DNA of 64,000 nucleotides, taken from NCBI RefSeq assembly GCF_003387075.1, contig NZ_QUMQ01000001.1, positions 8,246,001 through 8,310,000 on the forward strand, in the 5' to 3' direction. The notes beneath the pieces are model-generated. The model made no database searches. It had not been told where the DNA came from and saw only the letters and a list, made by a program, of their open reading frames with translations. Below, one piece after another: positions 9,148 to 16,728 of the stretch. A program made the translations under genes and the position numbers. Source of the stretch: Asanoa ferruginea (GTDB taxonomy: Bacteria > Actinomycetota > Actinomycetes > Mycobacteriales > Micromonosporaceae). Numbering within the stretch: the stretch's first letter is position 1; every line of letters begins with the position of its first letter.

Positions 9148-9199
9148 GAGATCTAGGAAAAGCGATGTAGCTATAGCTACATCGGTTTTCCTAGATCTC
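9148..9199. repeat. 52-bp near-perfect palindrome overlapping a gene end
   Basis: Bases 9148-9173 and 9174-9199 are reverse complements except for one G:G mismatch (9162/9185). The outer arms are GAGATCTAGGAAAA and its complement; the centre is CGATGTAGCTATAGCTACATCG. On the minus strand it begins inside the stop region of the DUF559-like gene and lies upstream of the 178-residue protein gene. It may act as an intrinsic terminator, with TTTTCC on the descending arm, or as a protein-binding site. The TGTAGC/GCTACA core is shared with the palindrome at 202-239. Confidence 0.7.
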
Positions 9200-9982
9200 A
9201 GGGAAGCCGCGCGAGCGGAGCGCGCGCATCAGCTGGGCTGCCACTTCCTGGGGGTTTTGTCGGATTTGGGTTGCTGGGAAGCGGAGGACTATGTCGCCGG
9301 CTATCCAGAGGTCGTTCTGGCGGCGCATGTCTGACGCCCACTGGCCGACGTCCGTGTGGTGGCCGCCGTCTACCTCGACGTGGATGCCGAAGTGCTCCCA
9401 GTACGCGTCCAGGTAACGAACGCGGCCGGCGGCGTCGGTGCGTTTGCGTTGGAGGTCCGGCCTGGGTAGGCCGAATGCGCGGCAGAGCCGGACGAAGTCG
9501 ATCTCCGCGAGGGAACTGGCGCCGCCGGCGGCGTCGGTCGCCGTAGTGAGCACCAACTGGCGACGCCGTGCGCGCGGCATTCTGGCGGCGACCGCGAGGA
9601 TCTCCGCCGGGGTCGCTCGGCCCTGCTGACACGCGGCGGCGATGACCGCCCGGGCCTCGTCGTCGTTCGGCGCCCACTGTGCCGCATCGACCACCGACCG
9701 CGCCATGGTCGTGCGGTCCGGGCGGGCCGGTTGCCGATCCTCGTCCGGCAGACTCGTCGTGCGGCGCACCTTGACAGCGGGAAGGTCGGCGGGCAGCCGC
9801 CGCAGGAGGTTCGGCGGCCTTCGATCGCCCGGAACGAGAACGTCCAGGGCAGTGCGCTGCCACCGTCCACGCAGGCCGCCGGCGGTGGCGGCGGCGATGC
9901 CCGCGAGCAACGCACCGGGGCCCGCCGCGAGAACGGCCGCCCAGGCATGTTGTTCCGGTCCGAGCGGGCCCGGCCGCGTCAC
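9191..9982 (-). CDS. DUF559-like nuclease-fold protein (3' part of a frameshifted gene)
   Basis: 263 residues from GTG 9982. The C-terminal 100 residues look like a restriction-endonuclease-like (DUF559/Vsr-like) fold: RVRYLDAYWEHFGIHVEVDGGHH, with the Asp of YLDAYW and the E-x-D of VEVDGG as candidate metal ligands, then VLRFPATQIRQNP. The central region (AWAAVLAAGPGALLAGIAAA) is typical of AbiEi-antitoxin-like DUF559 proteins, which normally carry an N-terminal winged helix. That domain is present immediately upstream but in another frame (9979-10140). The substrate is unknown; a defence or DNA-repair role is only a guess. The 3' end runs into a large palindrome. Confidence 0.75.
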   Translation of the reverse strand: MTRPGPLGPEQHAWAAVLAAGPGALLAGIAAATAGGLRGRWQRTALDVLVPGDRRPPNLLRRLPADLPAVKVRRTTSLPDEDRQPARPDRTTMARSVVDAAQWAPNDDEARAVIAAACQQGRATPAEILAVAARMPRARRRQLVLTTATDAAGGASSLAEIDFVRLCRAFGLPRPDLQRKRTDAAGRVRYLDAYWEHFGIHVEVDGGHHTDVGQWASDMRRQNDLWIAGDIVLRFPATQIRQNPQEVAAQLMRALRSRGFPEI

Positions 9983-10140
9983 GAGTAGACCGACCGAGGG
10001 CGGCGCCAGCGATTCGTCGCCACCCGATGGCGCACCGCACCCACCCCCAGGTGGGCAACCGCCTGCCGAAACGTGAGGACGCCGGCCTGTTCGAAGAGCA
10101 GCCAGTCCAAGGGCGTGGCGTCGTCGGTGGGGATGGGCAT
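9979..10140 (-). pseudogene. Detached N-terminal winged-helix segment of the DUF559-like gene
   Basis: ATG 10140 opens a 53-codon frame reading MPIPTDDATPLDWLLFEQAG then VLTFRQAVAHLGVGAVRHRVATNRWRR, the usual N-terminal helix-turn-helix of AbiEi-like/DUF559 proteins. It then goes out of frame and stops at 9979. Adding one base to the short C-run just after RWRR would join it to SVGLLVTRPGPLGPEQHAW and give one continuous protein of about 316 residues. As it stands the stop overlaps GTG 9982 in a GTGA junction, so coupled translation of two pieces remains possible. It is either a real frameshift or a homopolymer sequencing error. Confidence 0.6.
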
Positions 10141-10211
10141 CGGATCAGTAGAGCCACGCGGCCCGTTGGGCGCTGTCCCGGTGCGGCGAGGTGTTGTGAC
10201 AGAACCATGAC

Positions 10212-11252
10212 ATGTCGCGGACGGGATACGGATGGGGGCGGCCCAGGATGGGCAGGGTGCAGACCTCCGCTGACGCCAGACGCCGACTGTTCGCGGCCGC
10301 CGCTGTTTGTGCTGTCGGGTTTGGGGCTACCTGGTTGCTGTTCGTGCGGACCTCGGCCGGGCAGTGGCTCGACGGTGCGCTGCTCCCCCGCGCCGAGCGG
10401 GGTGGTGGCTATGCCTCGCCGACCATGCTCGCCGGGCCGGCCGACCTGGTGCTGGGGCGGTTCGGCAACCCGCTGCTGATCGGGCTGCTCGTCATCGTGA
10501 TCGTCATGGTGGGCGTGCTCGCCGGGCGGATTCGGGCGGCGGTCGTCGCCTTCCTGCTGTTCGTGTGTGCCGCGGGCGGTGCCGGGCTGGCCAAGCAGGT
10601 GATCAGCCGGCCGGAGCTCGGCGTCGTCGGCTCGTCGACGCACAACAGCTTCCCCAGCGGACACGCGGCCGTCGCCGCCGCGCTGCTGCTGAGTGTCCTG
10701 TTGGTGGTGCCGCCCCGGGCGCGGGTGTGGGTAGCGGTGCCCGGTGCCATGGGGGCATCGGGCATCGCCGCGGCCACGATGGTCGCGGGCTGGCACCGGT
10801 TCAGCGACGTGGTCGGCAGCCTGCTGCTGGTCGCCACGCTGTACTTCCTGGCGGCCGCGGTCCTGAACCGCTGGCTGGCCGCACCCGCGCCCGGCGCCGC
10901 GCCACCAGCCGGGGTCGCACCACCACTACCCCGAGCCGTGCCACCGACCGGGGCCGCGCCACCACCAGTCCGAGCCGCGCCCGCCGCCGGAGCCGCGCCG
11001 GCAGCCGACACCGAGCGACTGTCCGCCGGCAACGGGGTCGCGCTGGTGTCCGGCGGGACGTTGCTGATGGTGCCGCTGCTCGCCGTCGCCCCCGACGCGG
11101 GTGTGCCGCTGGTCGCCGCCATCGCGGCCATCATCGGCCTGACCATGGCGGTCGTCTGGGTCGCCCTGCGGCTCACCCGGCCGACGGCCAACGCACCAGA
11201 GGCGGACAAGACGAAGCCGCCCAGGGCGTACGTACACCCTGGGCGGCTTTGA
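10212..11252 (+). CDS. PAP2 superfamily phosphatase, membrane-bound
   Basis: A 346-residue polytopic membrane protein with a type 2 phosphatidic acid phosphatase core, expected to dephosphorylate a lipid phosphate at the membrane face. The signature is present: the first motif region around KQVISRPELG, SFPSGHAAV (motif 2) at about residues 149-157, and the third motif at GWHRFSDVVGS (HRxxD) at about 195-205. A proline/alanine-rich linker (residues about 225-270, degenerate APPx repeats) joins it to two further helices. ATG 10248 (codon 13) is an alternative start. The stop codon sits in the descending arm of the terminator shared with lon. Confidence 0.85.
   Translation: MSRTGYGWGRPRMGRVQTSADARRRLFAAAAVCAVGFGATWLLFVRTSAGQWLDGALLPRAERGGGYASPTMLAGPADLVLGRFGNPLLIGLLVIVIVMVGVLAGRIRAAVVAFLLFVCAAGGAGLAKQVISRPELGVVGSSTHNSFPSGHAAVAAALLLSVLLVVPPRARVWVAVPGAMGASGIAAATMVAGWHRFSDVVGSLLLVATLYFLAAAVLNRWLAAPAPGAAPPAGVAPPLPRAVPPTGAAPPPVRAAPAAGAAPAADTERLSAGNGVALVSGGTLLMVPLLAVAPDAGVPLVAAIAAIIGLTMAVVWVALRLTRPTANAPEADKTKPPRAYVHPGRL
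11214..11250. terminator. Bidirectional terminator between PAP2 gene and lon
   Basis: A perfect 13-bp inverted repeat (AAGCCGCCCAGGG, 11214-11226, and its complement 11237-11249) encloses a 10-base loop. It is followed on the plus strand by TTTGATCTTCTT and on the minus strand by CGTCTT. It serves the convergent PAP2 and lon genes. Unusually, the hairpin is also the coding sequence for the last residues of the PAP2 protein. Confidence 0.85.
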
Positions 11253-11263
11253 TCTTCTTGCGG

Positions 11264-13582
11264 TTAGGCGGCCGTGAGGAGCTCGCGCTCGTCGGCGGGG
11301 CGCAGGGCCAGGGCCAGCACGTCGCTCACATCACCGAGCACGTGGATGGTCAGGGCGTCGCGCACCTCCTGCGGCAGGTCGTCGAGGTCCGGCTCGTTGC
11401 GGGCCGGGACGATGACCTCGGTCAGGCCCGCCCGGTGTGCGGCCAGCAGCTTCTGCTTGACGCCACCGATGGGCAGGACCCGGCCGGAGAGGGTGACCTC
11501 GCCGGTCATGCCGAACTCCGGACGCACCGGGCGACCGGTTGCCAGCGACGCCAGGGCGGTGACCATCGTGATGCCCGCGGACGGGCCGTCCTTCGGCACC
11601 GCACCCGCCGGCACGTGCAGGTGGATCCGCTTCGCGGCGAGCTGGTTGGGGTCGATGCCCAGCCGCTTGCCGTTGGAGCGCAGGTAGGACAGCGCGATGT
11701 GCGCCGACTCCTTCATGACGTCGCCGAGCTGACCGGTCAGGGTCAGGCCGGGCTCGCCCTCCATCGAGGTCGCCTCGATGAACAGCACGTCACCACCCGC
11801 ACCGGTGACCGCCAGGCCCGTTGCCACGCCCGGGGTCGCCGTGCGCTCCGCCGACTCCGGCGTGAACCGGGGACGGCCGAGGTAGGTCTTCAGCTCCTCG
11901 ACGTCGATGTCGACCTTGTCCGACGACGCCGCCAGCGAGACCGCCACCTTGCGCAGGATCTTGGCGAACGCCCGCTCGAGCTGCCGGACGCCGGCCTCGC
12001 GGGTGTGCTCGGCGGCGATCGCACCGATGGCGGCGTCGGTGATCGACACCTCCTCGGCGGTCAGGCCGGCGCGCTCCACCTGGCGCGGCCACAAGTGGTC
12101 GCGGCCGATGGCCACCTTCTCCTCCTCGGTGTAGCCGTCGAGCGTCACGAGCTCCATCCGGTCCAGCAGCGGGCCAGGGATGTTCTCGACGACGTTGGCG
12201 GTCGCGAGGAACAGCACGTCCGAGAGGTCGAGGTCGACCTCCAGGTAGTGGTCGCGGAAGGTGTGGTTCTGCGCGGGGTCGAGGACCTCGAGCAGCGCCG
12301 CGGCCGGGTCACCGGAGTAGCCCACGGCGATCTTGTCGACCTCGTCGAGCAGGACGACCGGGTTCATCGAACCGGCCTCCTTCAGCGCCCGGACGATCCG
12401 GCCCGGAGCCGCGCCGACGTAGGTGCGCCGGTGGCCACGGATCTCGGCCTCGTCACGGATGCCGCCGAGGCTGACCCGGACGAACTTGCGGCCCAGGGCC
12501 CGCGCCACGGACTCACCGAGGCTGGTCTTGCCGACGCCGGGAGGCCCACCGAGGGCGAGCACCGCGCCGGAGCCACGACCGCCGACGACCTGGAGGTTGC
12601 GCTCCGCGCGACGGTTGCGGACCGCCAGGTATTCGAGGATTCGGTCCTTCACGTCGGACAGCCCGGCGTGGTCGGTGTCGAGCACCTCGCGCGCCGCGAT
12701 CAGGTCGGTGTTGTCGTCGGTCGTCGTTGACCAGGGCATTTCGAGTACGGTGTCGAGCCAGGTGCGGATCCAACCGCTCTCGGGCGACTGGTCACTGGCC
12801 CGCTCGAGCCGGCCGACCTCGCGCATCGCGGCCTCGCGGACCTTCTCGGGAAGGTCGGCGGCCTCGACGCGGGACCGGTAGTCGGCCGAGCCGTCGGGCT
12901 CGTCTTCGCCCAGCTCCTTGCGGATCGCGGCCAGCTGCTGGCGGAGCAGGAACTCGCGCTGCGACTTCTCCAGGCCCTCGCGGACGTCGTTGGCGATGCC
13001 CTCGTTGACCTCCTGCTCGGCGAGGTAGTCGCGCACCCAGCCGACGAGGAGCTCGAGGCGGGCGGTGACGTCCTGCGCGTTCAGCAGTTCGATCTTCTGC
13101 TCGAGCGTGAGCCACGGCGCGTAACCGGCGGAGTCGGCCAGCTCGGACAGGTCGGTCATCCGCTCGACGGCGTCGATGACCTGCCAGGCGCCGCGCTCCT
13201 GGAGCAGCGACTTGACCAGGGCCTTGTATTCGGTGGCGAGCTCGCGGGCCTTGCCGGCCGGCGGGGTCTCGTCCAGCTCGGTGGCCTCGACCCAGAGGGC
13301 GGCGCCGGGACCGGAGACGCCGGAACCGACCTTCGCCCGGGAAAGGCCACGGATGACGGCGGCGGGCTCGCCACTGGGCAGGCGGCCCACCTTCTCGATC
13401 AGCGCCATGACGCCGACCGACCCGTACTCGCCGTCGACACGGGGCACGGCAAGCACGCGGTTGTCGCCGGAGGCGCGTGCGGCGTCGACGGCGGCCTGAG
13501 TGTTGTTATCGAGGGTGACCGGGATGGTCATGCCAGGCAGCAAGACGGCATCGGTCAACGGCAGGACGGGAAGAGTTGCCAT
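11264..13582 (-). CDS. lon: ATP-dependent protease Lon
   Basis: A 772-residue cytoplasmic AAA+ serine protease that degrades misfolded and regulatory proteins. It contains the N-terminal substrate-binding LonN domain (LPVLPLTDAVLLPGMTIPV), a central Walker A GGPPGVGKTSLGE and Walker B VVLLDEVDK, and a C-terminal protease domain with PKDGPSAGITM (catalytic Ser about residue 668) and GGVKQK (catalytic Lys about 709). Length is normal for Lon. I use ATG 13582 (MATLPVLPL) because the family begins there; an upstream in-frame ATG at 13606 adds eight non-conserved residues. CTTGAGT just upstream of the start is a perfect half of the HspR (HAIR) operator, but the second half is missing. Confidence 0.97.
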   Translation of the reverse strand: MATLPVLPLTDAVLLPGMTIPVTLDNNTQAAVDAARASGDNRVLAVPRVDGEYGSVGVMALIEKVGRLPSGEPAAVIRGLSRAKVGSGVSGPGAALWVEATELDETPPAGKARELATEYKALVKSLLQERGAWQVIDAVERMTDLSELADSAGYAPWLTLEQKIELLNAQDVTARLELLVGWVRDYLAEQEVNEGIANDVREGLEKSQREFLLRQQLAAIRKELGEDEPDGSADYRSRVEAADLPEKVREAAMREVGRLERASDQSPESGWIRTWLDTVLEMPWSTTTDDNTDLIAAREVLDTDHAGLSDVKDRILEYLAVRNRRAERNLQVVGGRGSGAVLALGGPPGVGKTSLGESVARALGRKFVRVSLGGIRDEAEIRGHRRTYVGAAPGRIVRALKEAGSMNPVVLLDEVDKIAVGYSGDPAAALLEVLDPAQNHTFRDHYLEVDLDLSDVLFLATANVVENIPGPLLDRMELVTLDGYTEEEKVAIGRDHLWPRQVERAGLTAEEVSITDAAIGAIAAEHTREAGVRQLERAFAKILRKVAVSLAASSDKVDIDVEELKTYLGRPRFTPESAERTATPGVATGLAVTGAGGDVLFIEATSMEGEPGLTLTGQLGDVMKESAHIALSYLRSNGKRLGIDPNQLAAKRIHLHVPAGAVPKDGPSAGITMVTALASLATGRPVRPEFGMTGEVTLSGRVLPIGGVKQKLLAAHRAGLTEVIVPARNEPDLDDLPQEVRDALTIHVLGDVSDVLALALRPADERELLTAA

Positions 13583-13660
13583 GTACGTACTCAAGTTACA
13601 AAGCATGCACTCTGTTCCCGGGCCGCGATGTGACCCAGGCCACTCGTTATTTGGGGGCGT

Positions 13661-14551
13661 TCATCCCATTTTCTCCACGGGTACGCCGGTGAATAGCTGA
13701 AGGACCACCCGGTCGCCGAGCGGCCGGCGGAGCGGGATCGTCAGCTGTTGGACACCGGCGGGGCAGTCATCGGGGCCTTCTTTCTCGTAGTAGCGGATCG
13801 TGGCGAGCAGCACCACGACCGCGCGCGCCGACTCGACCGCCTCGCCCGTGTAGTCGGCACCGCAGGGCTTGTCCGCGCCGTAGGGCGCGGCCGGGAAGAC
13901 GACAGCGAGGGCGGGACCGTCGACCGGGTCGGCGCGCTCGATCCAGCTTCCGGCGTTTTGCCCCTCGGGCCGGCCGAACGCCTCGAGCTCGGTGACGGCG
14001 CTGTCGGGAACCGCGACGGCGACGAGCCGGACCGCGCTGCCTTCGAGGCGGAGCTCCCAGGCGGGCGCGGTGGCCCGGCCGCCGACCGTGCCGAGAGCGG
14101 CGCTGACTAGGCGGGCGCCGGCCACCCGCAAGGGGCTGCAGGTCGGGCAGGCGCTCGGTGCGTCCCGCATCGCGAGGCGCTTCGCGCGGTCGAGGGTCTC
14201 GGCGGCGGACAGCGGCCGCACCGGCCGGGTGCGGCCGTCGTGGAGCCGGACGTCGCGGCGGTCGGGCGCGGCGGGCAGCGCGCCGGCCGCCTCGACCAGG
14301 CCGGCGAGCAGCGCCGCCTTGCTGTCGCCGAGGGCGGGCTCCCAGTCGCCCACCTGGCGGAAAGCGCCGAGGGGTTGGTAGACCGTGATCTCGTTGCTGG
14401 TGGCCGCGCGGTCCCAGCGGGCGAGGACGTTGTCGGCGGTCGGCCGCACCGTCGCCAGCGTCGCCTCGGGATCGAGCTCGCGTGGGCCGGCCGTGGCACA
14501 GCCCGCCGCCACCACCAGGGCGAGCACGGGCACGATGCGTAGCCACCGCAT
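13661..14551 (-). CDS. Hypothetical lipoprotein
   Basis: A 296-residue protein with a lipoprotein signal peptide: MRWLRIVPVLALVVAAGC, with the lipobox cysteine at residue 18. It should be exported and anchored to the outer face of the membrane. The mature part has four further cysteines (ACPTCSP, KPCGADY, DDCPAG) that could form disulfides. No family is recognised. ATG 14551 follows a GGGTGG-type ribosome-binding site. Long open frames also run on the other strand here because of high GC, but only this frame has a signal peptide. Role unknown. Confidence 0.75.
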   Translation of the reverse strand: MRWLRIVPVLALVVAAGCATAGPRELDPEATLATVRPTADNVLARWDRAATSNEITVYQPLGAFRQVGDWEPALGDSKAALLAGLVEAAGALPAAPDRRDVRLHDGRTRPVRPLSAAETLDRAKRLAMRDAPSACPTCSPLRVAGARLVSAALGTVGGRATAPAWELRLEGSAVRLVAVAVPDSAVTELEAFGRPEGQNAGSWIERADPVDGPALAVVFPAAPYGADKPCGADYTGEAVESARAVVVLLATIRYYEKEGPDDCPAGVQQLTIPLRRPLGDRVVLQLFTGVPVEKMG

Positions 14552-14592
14552 CCACCCAGGATGGCAGTCGTGCGATGAGGACGCTGCCCCGG

Positions 14593-15096
14593 CTACCGCT
14601 CCGCCGGCACCGCCCGCGGGCTGGCCTCCACCCGGTGGATGGCGCGGAGGGCGAGCAGCAGCGGGATGACGCCGACCACGCCGAACGAGATGTCGATCAG
14701 GCGCCATTCCCACGGGATGCCGCGCAGCGGGCCCGCGATCAGCGCAAGCGGCACGATCGCGAGGCAGGCGATGACTCCGAAGTGGATGACCCAGATGTTG
14801 CGTACGGGATCCCGCAGCGGCCCCCAGAACGCGACCGCGATGACGAGGTGGGCGAACGCCAGCCAGTCTGTGCCGTACGCGATGAAGGGGTAACGATCGT
14901 TGGTCTCCCGCAGGCCGGCGTGAACCCGGTCGACCCAGAGCACCACGCCGTCGGGTGTCACGGTGCCCAGCCAGCCATCGAGCAGCCGGCTCGCGAGGCG
15001 CAACTCGGTCTCCAGCGGGAAGGCGGTCAGCCCGCTCACGACCAGACCCGCGATGAAGAGGACGAGCCAGAAGCGGGCCGTTCTGATGTCGCGCAC
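14593..15096 (-). CDS. Hypothetical integral membrane protein
   Basis: A 167-residue protein with about four membrane helices: residues 8-26, 79-95, 100-122 and 133-150. A 45-residue extracytoplasmic loop lies after the first helix (ELRLASRLLDGWLGTVTPDG). Start GTG 15096 gives MRDIRTARFWLVLFIAGLVV. I do not recognise a named family. It is 41 bp upstream of the lipoprotein gene on the same strand, so the two may be co-transcribed, but nothing shows a shared role. Confidence 0.7.
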   Translation of the reverse strand: MRDIRTARFWLVLFIAGLVVSGLTAFPLETELRLASRLLDGWLGTVTPDGVVLWVDRVHAGLRETNDRYPFIAYGTDWLAFAHLVIAVAFWGPLRDPVRNIWVIHFGVIACLAIVPLALIAGPLRGIPWEWRLIDISFGVVGVIPLLLALRAIHRVEASPRAVPAER

Positions 15097-15179
15097 GTCG
15101 GCGAGCGTAGCTACGGGTGCGGGCCCCGCCGGGTCTCCTTACCGAACCCGCTCGGAACGTTCACGGCATCCGCACATGA

Positions 15180-15584
15180 TCAGGCCGCCGACCAGCCGGT
15201 CCAGCGGGCGACATCGACCGCCAGCACGTCGCCGCGCAGGGCGAAGGACGGGTAGCGATCTCCCAGCAGGGCTGCCGCCCGCCCGGCCGACGCTGACGAA
15301 CCCGGCAGGATCCGGGCGACGCCATCGGCGCGGACCCACCACAGCTGGGACCAGTCGTCGTCGTAGTGGTCGACCAGCAACGACACCCGCGGGTTGGCCG
15401 CCACGTTGGCCAACCGGCGCAGGGCCGTCGTGCGTTTGGGCTTGGCGTCGACGGCGGTGTAGACCACGTCGCCAGCGATGGCGAACGTCACCGGGACCTG
15501 GTGCGGTTGGCCTTCCGCGGAGACGGTCGCGAGATAGGCGACCCGGGCCGCCGTGAAGCGGCCGCGGGCCTCGGCGGGTGTCAC
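15180..15584 (-). CDS. PPOX-class F420-dependent oxidoreductase (TIGR03668-like)
   Basis: A 134-residue split-barrel flavin/deazaflavin-binding protein. The N-terminus FTAARVAYLATVSAEGQPHQ and then VPVTFAIAGDVVYTAVDAKPK, followed by LRRLANVAANPRVSLLVDHYDDDW, is the pattern of F420-dependent PPOX-class enzymes of actinomycetes; the substrate is generally unknown. GTG 15584 overlaps the stop of the upstream luciferase-like gene in a GTGA junction, so the two F420-type genes form one translationally coupled unit. The size is normal for the subfamily. Confidence 0.85.
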   Translation of the reverse strand: MTPAEARGRFTAARVAYLATVSAEGQPHQVPVTFAIAGDVVYTAVDAKPKRTTALRRLANVAANPRVSLLVDHYDDDWSQLWWVRADGVARILPGSSASAGRAAALLGDRYPSFALRGDVLAVDVARWTGWSAA

Positions 15585-16405
15585 TCCGGGTTGTATTCCG
15601 CGATCGCCGTCTCCCACTCGTCGAACGCCCGCTCGACCCGGCTGCGCGGCCCCGACGGGAACCAGCGCGCCACCCGGCGTACGCCGGCGTCGCGGAGTTG
15701 GGCGAAGATCTTGGGGTCGGCGGGGACGCTCATCACCTGGACCTCGATCGGCCGCTCGGCGCGGGCCTGGAGTTCGGCGATCCGGTCGAGGATGCCGTCG
15801 TGGTAGTTGGGGAACCACGCGTCGCCGAATGCCAGCACGCGGTCGAGGACCGTGGGGCCGGTGCCGCCGACCAGGATCGGCGGGTGGGGCTTCTGGGCCG
15901 GCTTCGGCCACGACCAGATGTTCTCGAAGGTGACGTAACGGCCGGCGTAGCTGGCCTCCTCGTTGGTCCAGATCTCCTTCATCGCCTCGACGCGCTCCTT
16001 CAGCACCCGCATCCGCACTCGCGGGTCGGTGCCGTGGTTGCGCATCTCGGTGCGGTTCCAGCCCGCTCCGACGCCGAACTCGAGGCGGCCGCCGGAGAGG
16101 TGGTCGACGCTCGCGACCGCCTTCGCCGTGGTGATCGGGTCGCGCTCGATGACCAGGCAGATGCCGCTGGCGACGCGCAGCCGGCTGGTCGCGGCGGCCG
16201 CGGCGGTCAGGGCGACGAACAGGTCGTAGGTCTTCCAGTATTTGTTGGGCAGCGGCTGGCCGGGGTAGCGATCCGTCTCGGCCGCCGGGATGTGCGTGTG
16301 CTCGGCGAAGTAGATCGCGTCAGCGCCGCGCTCCTCGGCCAGGCGGGCGACCTCGCCGGGCTTCATGCCGTCGTACGTGGGGAAGTAACCGATTCCGAAC
16401 TCCAT
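15581..16405 (-). CDS. LLM-class F420-dependent oxidoreductase (TIGR03619-like)
   Basis: A 274-residue luciferase-like TIM-barrel protein of the F420-dependent type. Diagnostic segments are MEFGIGYFPTYDGMKPGEVA, YFAEHTHIPA, LRVASGICLVIERDPITTAK, GGRLEFGVGAGWNRTEM and PPILVGGTGPTVLDRVL. Such enzymes use reduced F420 for hydride transfer to varied substrates; the substrate here cannot be told. Start ATG 16405 gives the canonical N-terminus. The upstream gap contains AAGATATCTT, a 10-bp palindrome at about 16430, which could be an operator. It is coupled to the next gene, a second F420-type oxidoreductase. Confidence 0.88.
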   Translation of the reverse strand: MEFGIGYFPTYDGMKPGEVARLAEERGADAIYFAEHTHIPAAETDRYPGQPLPNKYWKTYDLFVALTAAAAATSRLRVASGICLVIERDPITTAKAVASVDHLSGGRLEFGVGAGWNRTEMRNHGTDPRVRMRVLKERVEAMKEIWTNEEASYAGRYVTFENIWSWPKPAQKPHPPILVGGTGPTVLDRVLAFGDAWFPNYHDGILDRIAELQARAERPIEVQVMSVPADPKIFAQLRDAGVRRVARWFPSGPRSRVERAFDEWETAIAEYNPE

Positions 16406-16539
16406 ATGAATGGTCTACCACGACGCCATTGAAGATATCTTTCAGCATCCACCAAGAGATCGGCAACTATCGACATAGACAGTCTTCACGGTATAGCGTG
16501 CGCCTCACCTGCCTCACCCGCGCCGATTGAAGGAGCGTC

Positions 16540-16728
16540 GTGACCGAAAACCCACCCCACCGGCTGCGCCGACGGGCGCTGCTCGGCGTGCCGGCTCTGG
16601 CCGCCGCAGCGGTGACCATCGCCGCCCGCCCGGCCGCCGCCGCGGCCGCACCCACCGCCCGCGCGGCCGCACCCGAGTGCGTCGCCGACCTGATCACCGC
16701 CGAGCCCAGCCTGGCCAGGGGTGCCTGA
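16540..16728 (+). CDS. Tat signal peptide ORF, probably the detached N-terminus of the amidase
   Basis: 62 residues beginning at GTG 16540, after a strong ribosome-binding site (GAAGGAG). The sequence is a textbook twin-arginine signal: MTENPPHRLRRRALLGVPAL, an alanine-rich hydrophobic stretch and an AAA cleavage region, followed by only about 25 residues ending EPSLARGA. The stop (16726-16728) overlaps the ATG of the amidase gene by one base. One extra C in GTGCCTGATG would read through as ...LARGALMPNVPWLL. I therefore think this is the export signal of the amidase, separated by a single-base frameshift or by sequencing error. A tiny secreted peptide is the alternative. Confidence 0.7.
   Translation: MTENPPHRLRRRALLGVPALAAAAVTIAARPAAAAAAPTARAAAPECVADLITAEPSLARGA

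Noticed and set aside
13587-13593. HspR (HAIR) operator at lon
   Set aside because: Only one half-site (CTTGAGT on the minus strand) is present; the second half at the required spacing is missing, so I did not annotate an operator.
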